A stretch of 64,000 nt of DNA, from contig NZ_JACHGN010000005.1 in NCBI RefSeq assembly GCF_014202315.1, positions 419,227-483,226 of the forward strand, written 5' to 3'. A program made the translations under genes and the position numbers. This DNA is from Thermocatellispora tengchongensis. Lineage in GTDB: Bacteria; Actinomycetota; Actinomycetes; Streptosporangiales; Streptosporangiaceae. The notes below the pieces were generated by a model. That model did no database searches and was not told the DNA's origin. It saw only the letters and a program-made list of their open reading frames with translations. How positions within the stretch are numbered: the first letter of the stretch is position 1; each line of letters opens with the position of its first letter. Positions 16,301 to 24,435 of the stretch are shown here, in pieces.

Positions 16301-16660
16301 ATGAAAATCGGCGACCTCTCCCGCGAGACCGGCGTGCCCGTACGCCTCCTGCGCTACTACGAGTCGCAGGGGCTGCTCACCTCAGAGCGCACCGAGGGCG
16401 GCCACCGCCGCTACCACCCCGACGCGCCCATCACCGTCACCCGCATCCGCACCCTCCTCGCCGCCGGCCTCCCCACCCGGGTCATCCGCGACCTCCTCCC
16501 CTGCTTCGCAGGCGACGGCGTCGCCCTCCAGTCCTGCGTCCACGACCACCTCAGAACCCAACTGGCCGACCTGGACTCCCGCATAGCCGACCTCACCCAG
16601 GCCCGCACCGCCCTCAACGACATCCTCGAAGCCTCCACCCGAACCCTCACCCCCGCCTGA
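16301..16660 (+). CDS. MerR family transcriptional regulator
   Basis: 119 residues. A winged helix with the first-helix signature MKIGDLSRETGVPVRLLRYY and the YESQGLL..RTEGGHRRY wing is followed by a dimerising coiled coil (DHLRTQLADLDSRIADLTQA). It has the conserved core but no CxxC-type metal-binding tail, so it more likely senses a small molecule or redox signal. ATG at 16301 is preferred; the upstream in-frame sequence would overlap the operator. It diverges from the ABM monooxygenase. Confidence 0.85.
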   Translation: MKIGDLSRETGVPVRLLRYYESQGLLTSERTEGGHRRYHPDAPITVTRIRTLLAAGLPTRVIRDLLPCFAGDGVALQSCVHDHLRTQLADLDSRIADLTQARTALNDILEASTRTLTPA

Positions 16661-16755
16661 CCGTCCGGGTCCACCGCCCCCTGCCGGATCGCGTCCACCG
16701 ACCGCGCCGGACGTACTCCCGAGACAGTAGAGCCCACACCGGGTATGGTCGCGGT

Positions 16756-17031
16756 ATGATACAGAAGTTCTCCGTCAGCCTGCCCGACGACGTGTACGAG
16801 CTGGTGCAGAACATGGCCGCGCGAGAGGGCACCACTGTGTCCGGCTTCCTGGCCCGGCTCGCCAAGCAGCGCGCCGACGCCGACCGCGCATCGCGTGAAT
16901 GGCTCGCCCGGAGAATCGAACAGGACCGCGCCGCCGACCCTGAGGGGTACGACCGGCGCCGCGCCGAGATCCGCGAGCGTATGCACGCCGCCAAGCAGGC
17001 CGCCGCGGCGAAGAAGGCCGGCGCCGCGTGA
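16756..17031 (+). CDS. Ribbon-helix-helix antitoxin-like protein
   Basis: 91 residues. The first 45 form a ribbon-helix-helix domain (KFSVSLPDDVYELVQNMA, then EGTTVSGFLARLA), which dimerises and binds operator DNA. The C-terminal half is a charged Ala/Lys-rich helix, as in VapB-type antitoxins that wrap the toxin. Its stop overlaps the start of the next gene (GTGA), the usual toxin-antitoxin arrangement. Confidence 0.78.
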   Translation: MIQKFSVSLPDDVYELVQNMAAREGTTVSGFLARLAKQRADADRASREWLARRIEQDRAADPEGYDRRRAEIRERMHAAKQAAAAKKAGAA

Positions 17032-17429
17032 TCAGTGGTTACGTCGCGGACCTCACCGCCACTCTCCGCTTCTTGGCCCGTGACGACGACGGCGGCGAAG
17101 ATGCGCGTACCGCGCTCGACGTGCTCACCGAGGACGGCGACACCCTGCTCCTACCGAGCACGACCCTTGCCCAGGCGATCATCGTCGGCGACCCGGACCC
17201 GGAGAACGTCATGTGGCTGTTCGGGTTCCACTCGTGCATCGTGGCGGGCCTGACCGAGCAGGACATCTTCCGCGTCGCCCGCCAGGCCCGGCGCGCGCCC
17301 CGCCCCCAGGACGTGCCCTCACACCACGCACACACCGCCTATCTGGCCATGGACCGCGGCTGGCCCGTCCTCACCGGCGACGCCGCGAGCTGGGCCGGGT
17401 ACGGCCATCTGGAGTTCTTCCAGGTCTAG
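17028..17429 (+). CDS. PIN-domain-like toxin (VapC-type)
   Basis: 133 residues. An early aspartate (YVADLTATLRFL), a mid-region with LLLPSTTLAQAI and the C-terminal AYLAMDRGWPVLTGDAASW fit the PIN fold, where the last GD contributes a metal ligand. PIN toxins are Mg2+-dependent RNases. The match is distant, so catalytic acids are assigned only provisionally. GTG start inside the antitoxin stop gives coupled translation. Confidence 0.68.
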   Translation: MISGYVADLTATLRFLARDDDGGEDARTALDVLTEDGDTLLLPSTTLAQAIIVGDPDPENVMWLFGFHSCIVAGLTEQDIFRVARQARRAPRPQDVPSHHAHTAYLAMDRGWPVLTGDAASWAGYGHLEFFQV

Positions 17430-17435
17430 CGAAGC

Positions 17436-17765
17436 TCATCGCGTGACCGCGTCCACACGCTTGCGCATCTCAGCGAGCTGCGCGCCGCGAAGCTCGGCCC
17501 GCAACTGCTCGCGACCGGCCTCTCTGTCGGCGACGCGCTCTGGCGAGTCCCACTCTGGATCGATCTCGCGAATCTTGGCCTTGGTGTCAGACCACTGCAC
17601 GAACTCGCTGTGCTTGTCAGCGAGGCATGCCGCATAGCGTTCCTCGGCCAAGAGGAATCGGATCAGTGTCTCGCCTTCAGGGACGTTGCCGCCTTCCGCA
17701 GGGGTGGCAGCGTCGACGACGGTGAAGCCGTGGAGGGTGCAGGCGTCCCCGTCGTCCCACGCCAT
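17436..17765 (-). CDS. Hypothetical protein, 109 residues
   Basis: No family recognised. It begins MAWDDGDACTLHGFTVVDAA, is acidic in the first half and ends with a charged helical tail (about 70-109: ERVADREAGREQLRAELRGA). No signal peptide or membrane segment. It starts 14 bp after the stop of the 107-residue gene at 17779-18102, so the two are probably one unit. Codon use is ordinary for the window. Its 3' end is 7 bp from the PIN gene on the other strand. Confidence 0.6.
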   Translation of the reverse strand: MAWDDGDACTLHGFTVVDAATPAEGGNVPEGETLIRFLLAEERYAACLADKHSEFVQWSDTKAKIREIDPEWDSPERVADREAGREQLRAELRGAQLAEMRKRVDAVTR

Positions 17766-17778
17766 ACCCCTCCGGCGG

Positions 17779-18102
17779 CTACGAGTGGATCGGTCGCGTG
17801 GGTATGCGCGCCCTCCGCTCCAGCCGGGTCTCCTCTTGGAGGTGACGGCGCAGTTCCCCGAGGTCGCCGCCGCAACGGACGACGGAGACTCCGCTGGGTT
17901 GAGCGTCGGCGGACAGCCCGCCCCGGCGCAGCGCGATGTAACCTCCCCCAACGCCGGGCGAGATGTCCCAGGCGTGCCCATAGTCCCTCAGCGCCAGCCC
18001 GTGCCCCTCGTGTATGTCGGAGGGGATGCCCAAGCCGGTCAGCGCCCGCTGCAGTTCCTCCGCTGCCCGCGCCTGCCTCTGATCGTCAGCCGAGTTGCGC
18101 AT
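17779..18102 (-). CDS. Hypothetical protein, 107 residues
   Basis: No family recognised. A helical N terminus (DDQRQARAAEELQRALTGLG) precedes a segment with GHGLALRDYGHAWDISPGVG and a basic C-terminal helix. Looks soluble. Lies between the shortened XRE regulator and another small gene on the same strand. Small proteins beside XRE regulators are common in actinomycetes, but this one does not match the DUF397 pattern. The ribosome site before the ATG at 18102 is weak. Confidence 0.55.
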   Translation of the reverse strand: MRNSADDQRQARAAEELQRALTGLGIPSDIHEGHGLALRDYGHAWDISPGVGGGYIALRRGGLSADAQPSGVSVVRCGGDLGELRRHLQEETRLERRARIPTRPIHS

Positions 18103-18168
18103 ACCGGCGAAGGTAGGCCCGCGTCACCTCGTGATGTTCACGACCGTAAACCGAGCGCAGTCATGCGA

Positions 18169-19077
18169 CTACGCCACACCGAACCGGTAGGCCAGGCCCC
18201 GCAGATCTCGCCCCGCCCAAGGACCACGCCCGTGCGACAACAGGTGGCTCACCGACTCCCGGACCAGTGCCGTCTCGGCCGCCTCTCCAAGGTGGCTCTC
18301 GGCGTGCTCGAAGCGGTTCAGGCTCACTGCCGCCAGCGCGGCCGACAGGTGCAGCATGCCGTACAACTCGACGGCCGGACCGTCGGGGACGTGCTGTAGC
18401 CGGTCCGCCGCCCGTTCGGTGCTCTTCAGCGCGGCGTCGTAGACACCGGCGGGTAGCAGGGCATGCGTCCGCACGAACGCCGCCAGTCCGCTCAGAGCCG
18501 GGTCCTCAAGCCGCGCCGCGGCCTCCCGCGCCTGCTGGACGGCGATCTGCGCCAGGTCCAGATAGCCGAGATCCTTCAGCAGGTAGAACGTGGTGTGGCA
18601 GGCCCGGATCAGCGCCCGCAGCGCCTCCACTCGCTCGCGCTCATCGCCCGTCGTCGCGAGCATGTGCAACTCGGGCAGCAGGTCCGGCAGCAGCTTGCCG
18701 AAGTCGCCGTACCGGGACGCCGCGCACAGGCTCTCGACCGTGGCCGTCTCCCGCAGCAGGTCCGCCAGCGGCCGGGCCGGGACGTCGGCGGGTTCATCGA
18801 GCGAGGAGCCGAGCAGCGCCACGCGTACGCGCGGGATCGCATGATGCCCCTCCGATGCCTGCGCCCGTCGAGGGGGAGGCACATACGGTTGCCCGGTCAG
18901 CTCCGCGACCGAGACCTCCAGGGCGGCGGCCAACGCGGCGATGTGCGAGCGCCGGTCCAGAGATCGCCGACCGTTCTCCACCATCGACAGGAAGCTCTTG
19001 GACAGCCCACTGCGGTCCGCGAGCACCTGGAGGCTCATCCCGCGATACCGCCGAGCCCGCCGGAGCCGCTGTCCCAT
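18169..19077 (-). CDS. XRE family regulator, shortened at the C terminus
   Basis: 302 residues. Helix-turn-helix at about residues 1-58 (LQVLADRSGLSKSFLSMVEN). A TPR-like helical sensor region follows (EALRALIRACHTTFYLLKDL, then LALAQIAVQQAREAAARL-like repeats). Relatives are about 400 residues and continue with a segment like LHFGPTNV.IW after the place where this one stops (RGLAYRFGVA). The loss of about 100 residues suggests truncation or a frameshift. ATG at 19077 is used; a GTG 27 bp upstream is possible. Such regulators usually act with an adjacent small partner. Confidence 0.72.
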   Translation of the reverse strand: MGQRLRRARRYRGMSLQVLADRSGLSKSFLSMVENGRRSLDRRSHIAALAAALEVSVAELTGQPYVPPPRRAQASEGHHAIPRVRVALLGSSLDEPADVPARPLADLLRETATVESLCAASRYGDFGKLLPDLLPELHMLATTGDERERVEALRALIRACHTTFYLLKDLGYLDLAQIAVQQAREAAARLEDPALSGLAAFVRTHALLPAGVYDAALKSTERAADRLQHVPDGPAVELYGMLHLSAALAAVSLNRFEHAESHLGEAAETALVRESVSHLLSHGRGPWAGRDLRGLAYRFGVA

Positions 19078-19444
19078 CGTGTTGCCCTCGCTCAAGGCGG
19101 ACACCTCACTCGGCCGAAGTCGTCGCCTGCTGCCAGGCTACGACTCGGAAGCGACCGGACGAGGATCTTCCGGAGAGCGCCAGACTGTTGGGCGCTCACT
19201 CCGCCGCTACTCGAAGCGTTCGGGCCTCACAGCCGGCACCGCTTCACGGCACGCATGGGGCCCAGAGCCCCCCGCCCGCACCTCCCCGCAACGCGCCACC
19301 ACGGCGGGCCTGAGGGGCCCGCCCGGTAGGGCGGGGGGTGGCGGGTGGGTCAGCCGCCTTCAACCCATGCGCGGCCGCGCGAGGACACGCGGGCGGGGCT
19401 CAGCAGCCCGCCACCTGTGCGCGGCCGCGTGAGGACACGTGGGG
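19078..19444. other. Intergenic region with a duplicated motif
   Basis: No gene supported. Near its right end TGCGCGGCCGCG-GAGGACACG occurs twice about 50 bp apart (around 19371 and 19421), just past the galM stop. The left part should contain the promoter of the XRE gene, but no clear -35/-10 pair is visible. Confidence 0.6.
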
Positions 19445-20461
19445 TCAGAGGGTCGTGAAGCGGTAGATGGTGGTGCTCTGGTAGGTCTCGCCGGGGCGGA
19501 GGACCGTGGTCGGGTAGTCGGGGTGGTTGGGGCTGTCGGGGAAGTGCTGGGTTTCCAGGCAGAGGCCGGCGTGGGGGCCGTATCCGCTGGCTTCCGGGTC
19601 GAGGGAGTTGCCGGTGTAGAACTGGACGCCGGGCTCGCTGGTGAGGACCTCCATGACGCGGCCGGAGCCGCCGTCCACCACCCTGGCCTTGACGCCGTCG
19701 CCCTCGTTGAAGACCCAGCAGTGGTCGTAGCCGCCGCCGATGATGAGCTGGGGGTGTTTCTCGTCGATTCTGGCGCCGACGGCGGTGGGGATGGTGAAGT
19801 CGAAGGGGGTGCCGGAGACCTGGGCGGGGTCGCCTAGGGGGATCTTGTTCTCGTCCACGGGGAGGTAGGCGTCGGCGTCGAGCATGACGACGTGGCCCAG
19901 GATGTCGCCGTGGCCGGCGCCGGCCAGGTTGAAGTAGGAGTGGTTGGTCAGGTTGACCACGGTGGGGGCGTCGGTGGTGGCGGCGTAGGTGATGCGCAGC
20001 TCGTCCTGGGGGGTCACCTCGTACGTGACCGTGGCGGTGAGCGTGCCGGGGTAGCCCTCCTCGCCGTCGGGGCTGGTGTAGGAGAGGGTCAGGGTGACGT
20101 CGTCGGCCTCGTGGACCGACCACAGGCGCTTGTCGAAGCCCTGCTCGCCGCCGTGCAGGTGGTTGGGTTCCTGGTTGCGGGCCAGGGTGTAGGTGACGCC
20201 GTCGAGGGTGAACCGGCCGCCGGCGATGCGGTTGCCGTAGCGGCCGACGAGGGCGCCGAAGTAGCGGCTGCGGGTCAGGTAGTCCTCGATGGTGTCGCAG
20301 TGCAGCGCGACGTTGGCCCGCGTCCCGCGGGAGTCGGGCACCTCGATCGACTGGATGATCGCGCCGTAGGTCAGCACGCCCACCCTCAGGCCGCCGCCGT
20401 TGTCCAGGACGTGGCGCTCGACGGGCTCGCCCGACGGCAGGTGACCGAAGCTTTCCCTCAC
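19445..20461 (-). CDS. galM: Aldose 1-epimerase (galactose mutarotase)
   Basis: 338-residue cytosolic mutarotase interconverting alpha and beta anomers of hexoses. Family features are GRYGNRIAGGRFTLDG, NHLHGG, VNLTNHSYFNLAG with the catalytic His, and the catalytic Glu in LCLETQHFPDSPNH. The GTG at 20461 overlaps the stop of the lacI gene by four bases and is preceded by GGAGG at six bases. In this locus it probably mutarotates galacturonate or galactose released from pectin side chains (inference from context). Confidence 0.92.
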   Translation of the reverse strand: MRESFGHLPSGEPVERHVLDNGGGLRVGVLTYGAIIQSIEVPDSRGTRANVALHCDTIEDYLTRSRYFGALVGRYGNRIAGGRFTLDGVTYTLARNQEPNHLHGGEQGFDKRLWSVHEADDVTLTLSYTSPDGEEGYPGTLTATVTYEVTPQDELRITYAATTDAPTVVNLTNHSYFNLAGAGHGDILGHVVMLDADAYLPVDENKIPLGDPAQVSGTPFDFTIPTAVGARIDEKHPQLIIGGGYDHCWVFNEGDGVKARVVDGGSGRVMEVLTSEPGVQFYTGNSLDPEASGYGPHAGLCLETQHFPDSPNHPDYPTTVLRPGETYQSTTIYRFTTL

Positions 20462-21456
20462 GTACGACCTCCAGATGGTGGCGGGGCGGTGGACTCCCGG
20501 ACGACCAGGCTGGTCTCCAGGGTGGCGAGCGCCGGGGTGGCCGCCTCGCCGGCGCCGACCGCCTGCAGCAGCAGATCGACGGCCGTGCGGCCCGCCGCCG
20601 ACGTGGGCATGGCGACCGTGGTCAGCTTGGGGCGGTTGAGGCGGCCGGGCACTATGTCGTCCACACCTATCACGCTGATGTCGCCGGGCACCGACACGCC
20701 ACGCTCGGACAGGCCCTCGATCAGGCCGATCGCGACCATGTCGTTGTAGGCGAGGACGCCGGTGGCGCCGGACCTGCGCACCTGGGCGGCGGCGGCGAGG
20801 CCGCCGCGTTCGGTGGGCGCGTTGGGGCCGAGGATGACCAGTTCGATGCCGGCGTCCTTGGCGCGCTGGGCCGCGGCGGCGCGCATCTCGCCGCTGGTCC
20901 ACGAGCCGCTGGGGCCGGTGACGAGCGCCAGCCTGCGGTGGCCGAGCGCGAGAAGGTGCTCCACGGCCAGGCGGGCGCCGTGGGCGACGTCCATGAGCAC
21001 CGCGGACATGCCCTTGACCCTGCGGTTCACCACGACGAGGGGGATGTCGGCGGCCAGCCGCTCGATGGCCCGGTTGCCCAGCCGGGGGCTGCACAGCAGC
21101 ACGCCGTCCACCTGCTTGGCCAGGGTCTGGATCAGTTCTTCCTCGACCAGGTGGTCCTCGTCGGTGTCGGCGACGAAGACGTGGTAGTCGCGCTCCCTGG
21201 CGTGGGCCTGGGCCGACTTGATCAGCGGCGGGAAGAACGGGTTGGCGATGTCGGCCACGATGAGGCCGAGGTTGTTGGTGCGGCCGGTGGTGAGCGCGCG
21301 GGCGACCCGGTTGGGCCGGTAGCCGAGGTCTTCGGCGGCGGCGAGCACGCGGTTGCGCGTGGCGGGGTTGACGAGGTGGGGCGCGGAGAAGGTGCGCGAC
21401 ACGGTGGACACGTGCACGCCGGAGGCGTTCGCCACATCGCGGATCGTCGCCGCCAC
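20458..21456 (-). CDS. LacI family transcriptional regulator
   Basis: 332 residues. LacI-type helix-turn-helix with hinge at residues about 3-58 (TIRDVANASGVHVSTVSRTF, GYRPNRVARAL). A periplasmic-binding-protein-like effector domain follows (NLGLIVADIANPFFPPLI to the C terminus). GTG start. It is divergent from the ABC transporter operon, with two CAACCGGTTG palindromes between them, so repression of both directions is likely. Translation is coupled to galM. The inducer is not deducible, but a uronate or aldarate would fit. Confidence 0.9.
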   Translation of the reverse strand: MAATIRDVANASGVHVSTVSRTFSAPHLVNPATRNRVLAAAEDLGYRPNRVARALTTGRTNNLGLIVADIANPFFPPLIKSAQAHARERDYHVFVADTDEDHLVEEELIQTLAKQVDGVLLCSPRLGNRAIERLAADIPLVVVNRRVKGMSAVLMDVAHGARLAVEHLLALGHRRLALVTGPSGSWTSGEMRAAAAQRAKDAGIELVILGPNAPTERGGLAAAAQVRRSGATGVLAYNDMVAIGLIEGLSERGVSVPGDISVIGVDDIVPGRLNRPKLTTVAMPTSAAGRTAVDLLLQAVGAGEAATPALATLETSLVVRESTAPPPSGGRT

Positions 21457-21520
21457 CTGCTGCTCCCCCTTCCGCCGCCGTGCACCGTTCTACCGGACCC
21501 GCGGCATCCCTGCTCGACAC

Positions 21521-21540
21521 TACTGCAACCGGTTGTAGTA
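21521..21540. promoter_or_regulatory. LacI-family operator, lacI-proximal
   Basis: TACTGCAACCGGTTGTAGTA, a 20-bp palindrome with one mismatched pair and the central CCGG dyad typical of LacI-family sites. It lies 65 bp upstream of the lacI start. Confidence 0.8.
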
Positions 21541-21661
21541 CTGTCAATCTGCTGCTGGGCGGCTTCTGGGCGATTTGTGCTATTTGTCGGGGTTCGATGG
21601 GTACCGGGAAGCGTTTACCAAACTGGGTCTTGACGCTGATGTCACACGGCTGAAATCTTCT

Positions 21662-21677
21662 TTGCAACCGGTTGCAG
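21662..21677. promoter_or_regulatory. LacI-family operator, transporter-proximal
   Basis: TTGCAACCGGTTGCAG contains a perfect 12-bp palindrome GCAACCGGTTGC, 41 bp upstream of the first permease gene. Its centre is about 139 bp from the other operator, a spacing that would allow looping. Confidence 0.8.
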
Positions 21678-21717
21678 CTCGGAATCCGCTAGGCACCTGC
21701 TAAGGAGTCACCGGCCC

Positions 21718-22629
21718 ATGGCAATCGCCCAAGCACCACCGAGAGAACGCGCGCGGCCGGCGCGCGCGCCGCGCACGCCGTACGTCCTGATCGCCCCCGC
21801 GGTGATCGCGATGCTGGCGTTCCTGGTCTACCCGATGGCCAGCGTCGTCTACTACAGCCTCCAGCACTACAACGTGTCCAAGCCGTGGGACAACGCGTTC
21901 GCCGGCCTGGACAACTTCCGCACCCTGCTGTTCGACGACCCGCTGTTCTGGCAGAGCCTGGCGTTCAGCGCCAAGTGGGTCGTCACCGAGGTGGCGCTGC
22001 AACTCGTGTTCGGGCTGGCCCTGGCGCTGATCGTGAACGAGACCTTCATCGGCCGGGCCGTCTCGCGCGCCCTGGTGTTCTCGCCCTGGGCGGTCTCGGG
22101 CGTGCTCACCACCGGCATCTGGGTGCTGCTGTACAACCCCACCACGGGCGTCTCGCGCTACCTGGCCGACCTCGGCCTGATGAACTACGGCGCCGCGCCG
22201 CTGGCCAACCCCGACACGGTGTTCTGGGCCGCGGTGCTGGCCGAGCTGTGGCGCGGCGTGCCGTTCTTCGCGATCCTGCTGCTGGCCGACCTGCAGACGG
22301 TCTCGCGCGACCTGTACGAGGCCGCCTCCGTGGACGGCGCGAGCCGCCTGCGCCGCTTCCTGCACATCACGCTCCCCCATCTGAAGGACGCGATCATCCT
22401 GTCCACGCTGCTGCGCGCGGTGTGGGAGTTCAACAACGTGGACCTGCTGTACACGCTGACCGGCGGCGGCCCGGCGCACCAGACCACCACGCTGCCCCTG
22501 TACGTCGCCACCACCGCCGCCCAGTCGCACAACTTCGGCTACGGCTCGGCGCTGACCACGGCCGCGTTCCTGATCCTGACGTTCTTCTCCATCGCCTACC
22601 TGCGGTTGAGCAAGTTCGGAGCCCGCTGA
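21718..22629 (+). CDS. ABC sugar transporter permease (MalF/UgpA type)
   Basis: 303 residues with about six membrane helices, beginning after a basic cytoplasmic tail. The EAA loop that docks the ATPase is YEAASVDGASRLRRFLHITL. First gene of the operon controlled by the LacI sites. Its stop overlaps the next start (TGATG). It forms a heterodimer with the following permease. A ribosome site (TAAGGAG) lies about 10 bases before the ATG. Confidence 0.92.
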   Translation: MAIAQAPPRERARPARAPRTPYVLIAPAVIAMLAFLVYPMASVVYYSLQHYNVSKPWDNAFAGLDNFRTLLFDDPLFWQSLAFSAKWVVTEVALQLVFGLALALIVNETFIGRAVSRALVFSPWAVSGVLTTGIWVLLYNPTTGVSRYLADLGLMNYGAAPLANPDTVFWAAVLAELWRGVPFFAILLLADLQTVSRDLYEAASVDGASRLRRFLHITLPHLKDAIILSTLLRAVWEFNNVDLLYTLTGGGPAHQTTTLPLYVATTAAQSHNFGYGSALTTAAFLILTFFSIAYLRLSKFGAR

Positions 22630-23531
22630 TGATGACGACCCAGACCACGGGCAGGACCCTGGACCGCCCCGCCCTGCCGGAGCCCGTACGCCTGCCGCGC
22701 CGACGCCACCGCAGGCGCTCGGCCCAGCGGGTCGCCAGGTGGCAGATCTACGTGCCGCTCGGCCTGTACCTGCTGTTCACGCTGGTGCCCTTCTACTGGA
22801 TGCTGGTCTTCGCGGTGCGCCCGCGCGGCTCCGACTCGCTGCTGCCCTGGCCCATCACGCTGGAGAACTTCGACACGGTCTGGAACGGCCTGGGCTTCGG
22901 CATCTTCTTCCAGAACAGCCTGATGGTCGGGGTGGCGTCGCTGATCGCGACCACGGTGATCGCCCTGTCCGGCGGATACGCGCTGGCGCGCTACAACTTC
23001 CGCGGCCGGCAGCTATTCATGATCGCGATGCTGTGCACGCAGTTCATCCCGGGCGCGATGATGCTGATCCCGCTGTTCGAGATCTTCCGCACGCTCGGCC
23101 TGGTGAACACGCTGTGGAGCCTGGTCATCGCGGAGACGGTCTTCCAGCTCCCGCTGTCGCTGATCCTCATCAGCGGCTTCATCCGCAACATCCCGATGGA
23201 GCTGGAGGAGGCGGCCTGGGTGGACGGCTGCTCCCGGCTGCGCGGGTTCTTCGCGGTCGTGCTGCCGATGCTGCGGCCCGCGCTGGTCGCCGTCGGCTCC
23301 TTCGCCTTCATCCACAGTTGGAACAACTTCCTGTTCGCGCTGATGTTCGTCAGCGAGCAGGAGAAGTTCACCGTGCCCGTCGGGCTGGCGTACACGCTCG
23401 GCGAGTTCTCGGTGGACTTCGGCGCGCTGGCCGCGGGGGGCGTGGTCGCCGCGCTGCCCGTGGTGCTGGTGTTCGCGGTGATCCAGAGATACCTGGTGCA
23501 GGGAATGTCCGCGGGAGCGGTGAAAGGATGA
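22629..23531 (+). CDS. ABC sugar transporter permease (MalG/UgpE type)
   Basis: 300 residues. An Arg-rich N-terminal tail and about six membrane helices; the EAA loop is EEAAWVDGCSRLRGFFAVVL. It pairs with the upstream permease and with the binding lipoprotein encoded at 28474-29799. No nucleotide-binding subunit is found between or after them, so a shared MsiK-type ATPase is probably used (inference from the actinomycete paradigm). Confidence 0.92.
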   Translation: MMTTQTTGRTLDRPALPEPVRLPRRRHRRRSAQRVARWQIYVPLGLYLLFTLVPFYWMLVFAVRPRGSDSLLPWPITLENFDTVWNGLGFGIFFQNSLMVGVASLIATTVIALSGGYALARYNFRGRQLFMIAMLCTQFIPGAMMLIPLFEIFRTLGLVNTLWSLVIAETVFQLPLSLILISGFIRNIPMELEEAAWVDGCSRLRGFFAVVLPMLRPALVAVGSFAFIHSWNNFLFALMFVSEQEKFTVPVGLAYTLGEFSVDFGALAAGGVVAALPVVLVFAVIQRYLVQGMSAGAVKG

Positions 23532-24433
23532 CGTTGGAAGCCGGAATGAGGATCCTGGTCACGGGGAGCGCGGGCCGGTTCGGCCGCAGCGTGGTGCGGG
23601 CGTTGAGCGACGCCGGCCACGAGGTGGTCGGGGTGGACACCAAGCCGGGCACGCCGCACGACTGCGCCGAGGTGTTACCGGCCGACCTGACCGACCTCGG
23701 CGAGGCGTTCGAGGTGATGGCGCGCTACCGGCCGCGGGCGGTGGTGCACCTGGCCGCGATAGCGACCCCGTTCAGCCGGACCGACGCCTTCACCTACCGC
23801 GTGAACACCCAGCTCGCGTTCAACGTCTGCGAGACCGCGGTCGCGCTCGGCGTGGAGCGGATGGTGGTGGCCAGCAGCCCGACCGTGATCGGGTACGGCG
23901 CGCCGGGCGGCTGGGCGCCGGCACGGCTGCCGATCGACGAGGAGCACCCGGCCGCCCCGTGGAACGCCTACAGCCTGTCCAAGCTGGCCGCCGAGCAGAC
24001 CATGGCGATGTTCGCGCGCAGCTCGCCCGGCACCCGCTTCGCCGCGGTGCGCCCGTGCTTCGTCATCGCCCCCGAGGAGTGGGAGGGCGCCCCGACCCAG
24101 TCGGGGCACACCGTCCGCGAGCGGCTGGACCATCCGGAGCTGGCCGGGGTGTCGCTGTTCAACTACATCGACGCCCGCGACGCCTCGGAGATGGTGCTGA
24201 CGCTGCTGCACAAGCTGCCCGAGCTGGACAGCGGCGAGGTGTTCTTCGCCGGCGCGCCCGACGCGCTGGCCCGCGAGCCCTTGTGCGAGCTGCTGCCCCG
24301 GATCATGCCGTCCACCGCGGCCCACGCCGCCGCCCTCACCGGGACCGCGCCCGCCTTCTCCTCCGAGAAGGCGGGGAGGCTGCTCGGCTGGCAGGCCAAG
24401 CGGAGCTGGCGCACCGAGATTGGAGACATCTAG
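23528..24433 (+). CDS. NAD(P)-dependent epimerase/dehydratase family protein, possible uronate dehydrogenase
   Basis: 301-residue extended SDR. Rossmann motif ILVTGSAGRFGRSVVRAL near residue 9, VVHLAAIA, and the active-site YSLSK. Uronate dehydrogenases share this fold and size and oxidise galacturonate or glucuronate to aldarolactone. The assignment depends on context: the next genes are an aldarate-type dehydratase pair. Closer sugar-epimerase functions cannot be excluded. ATG at 23528 overlaps the permease stop (ATGA); a second ATG at 23546, directly before RILVTG, is possible. Confidence 0.75.
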   Translation: MTLEAGMRILVTGSAGRFGRSVVRALSDAGHEVVGVDTKPGTPHDCAEVLPADLTDLGEAFEVMARYRPRAVVHLAAIATPFSRTDAFTYRVNTQLAFNVCETAVALGVERMVVASSPTVIGYGAPGGWAPARLPIDEEHPAAPWNAYSLSKLAAEQTMAMFARSSPGTRFAAVRPCFVIAPEEWEGAPTQSGHTVRERLDHPELAGVSLFNYIDARDASEMVLTLLHKLPELDSGEVFFAGAPDALAREPLCELLPRIMPSTAAHAAALTGTAPAFSSEKAGRLLGWQAKRSWRTEIGDI

Positions 24434-24435
24434 CG

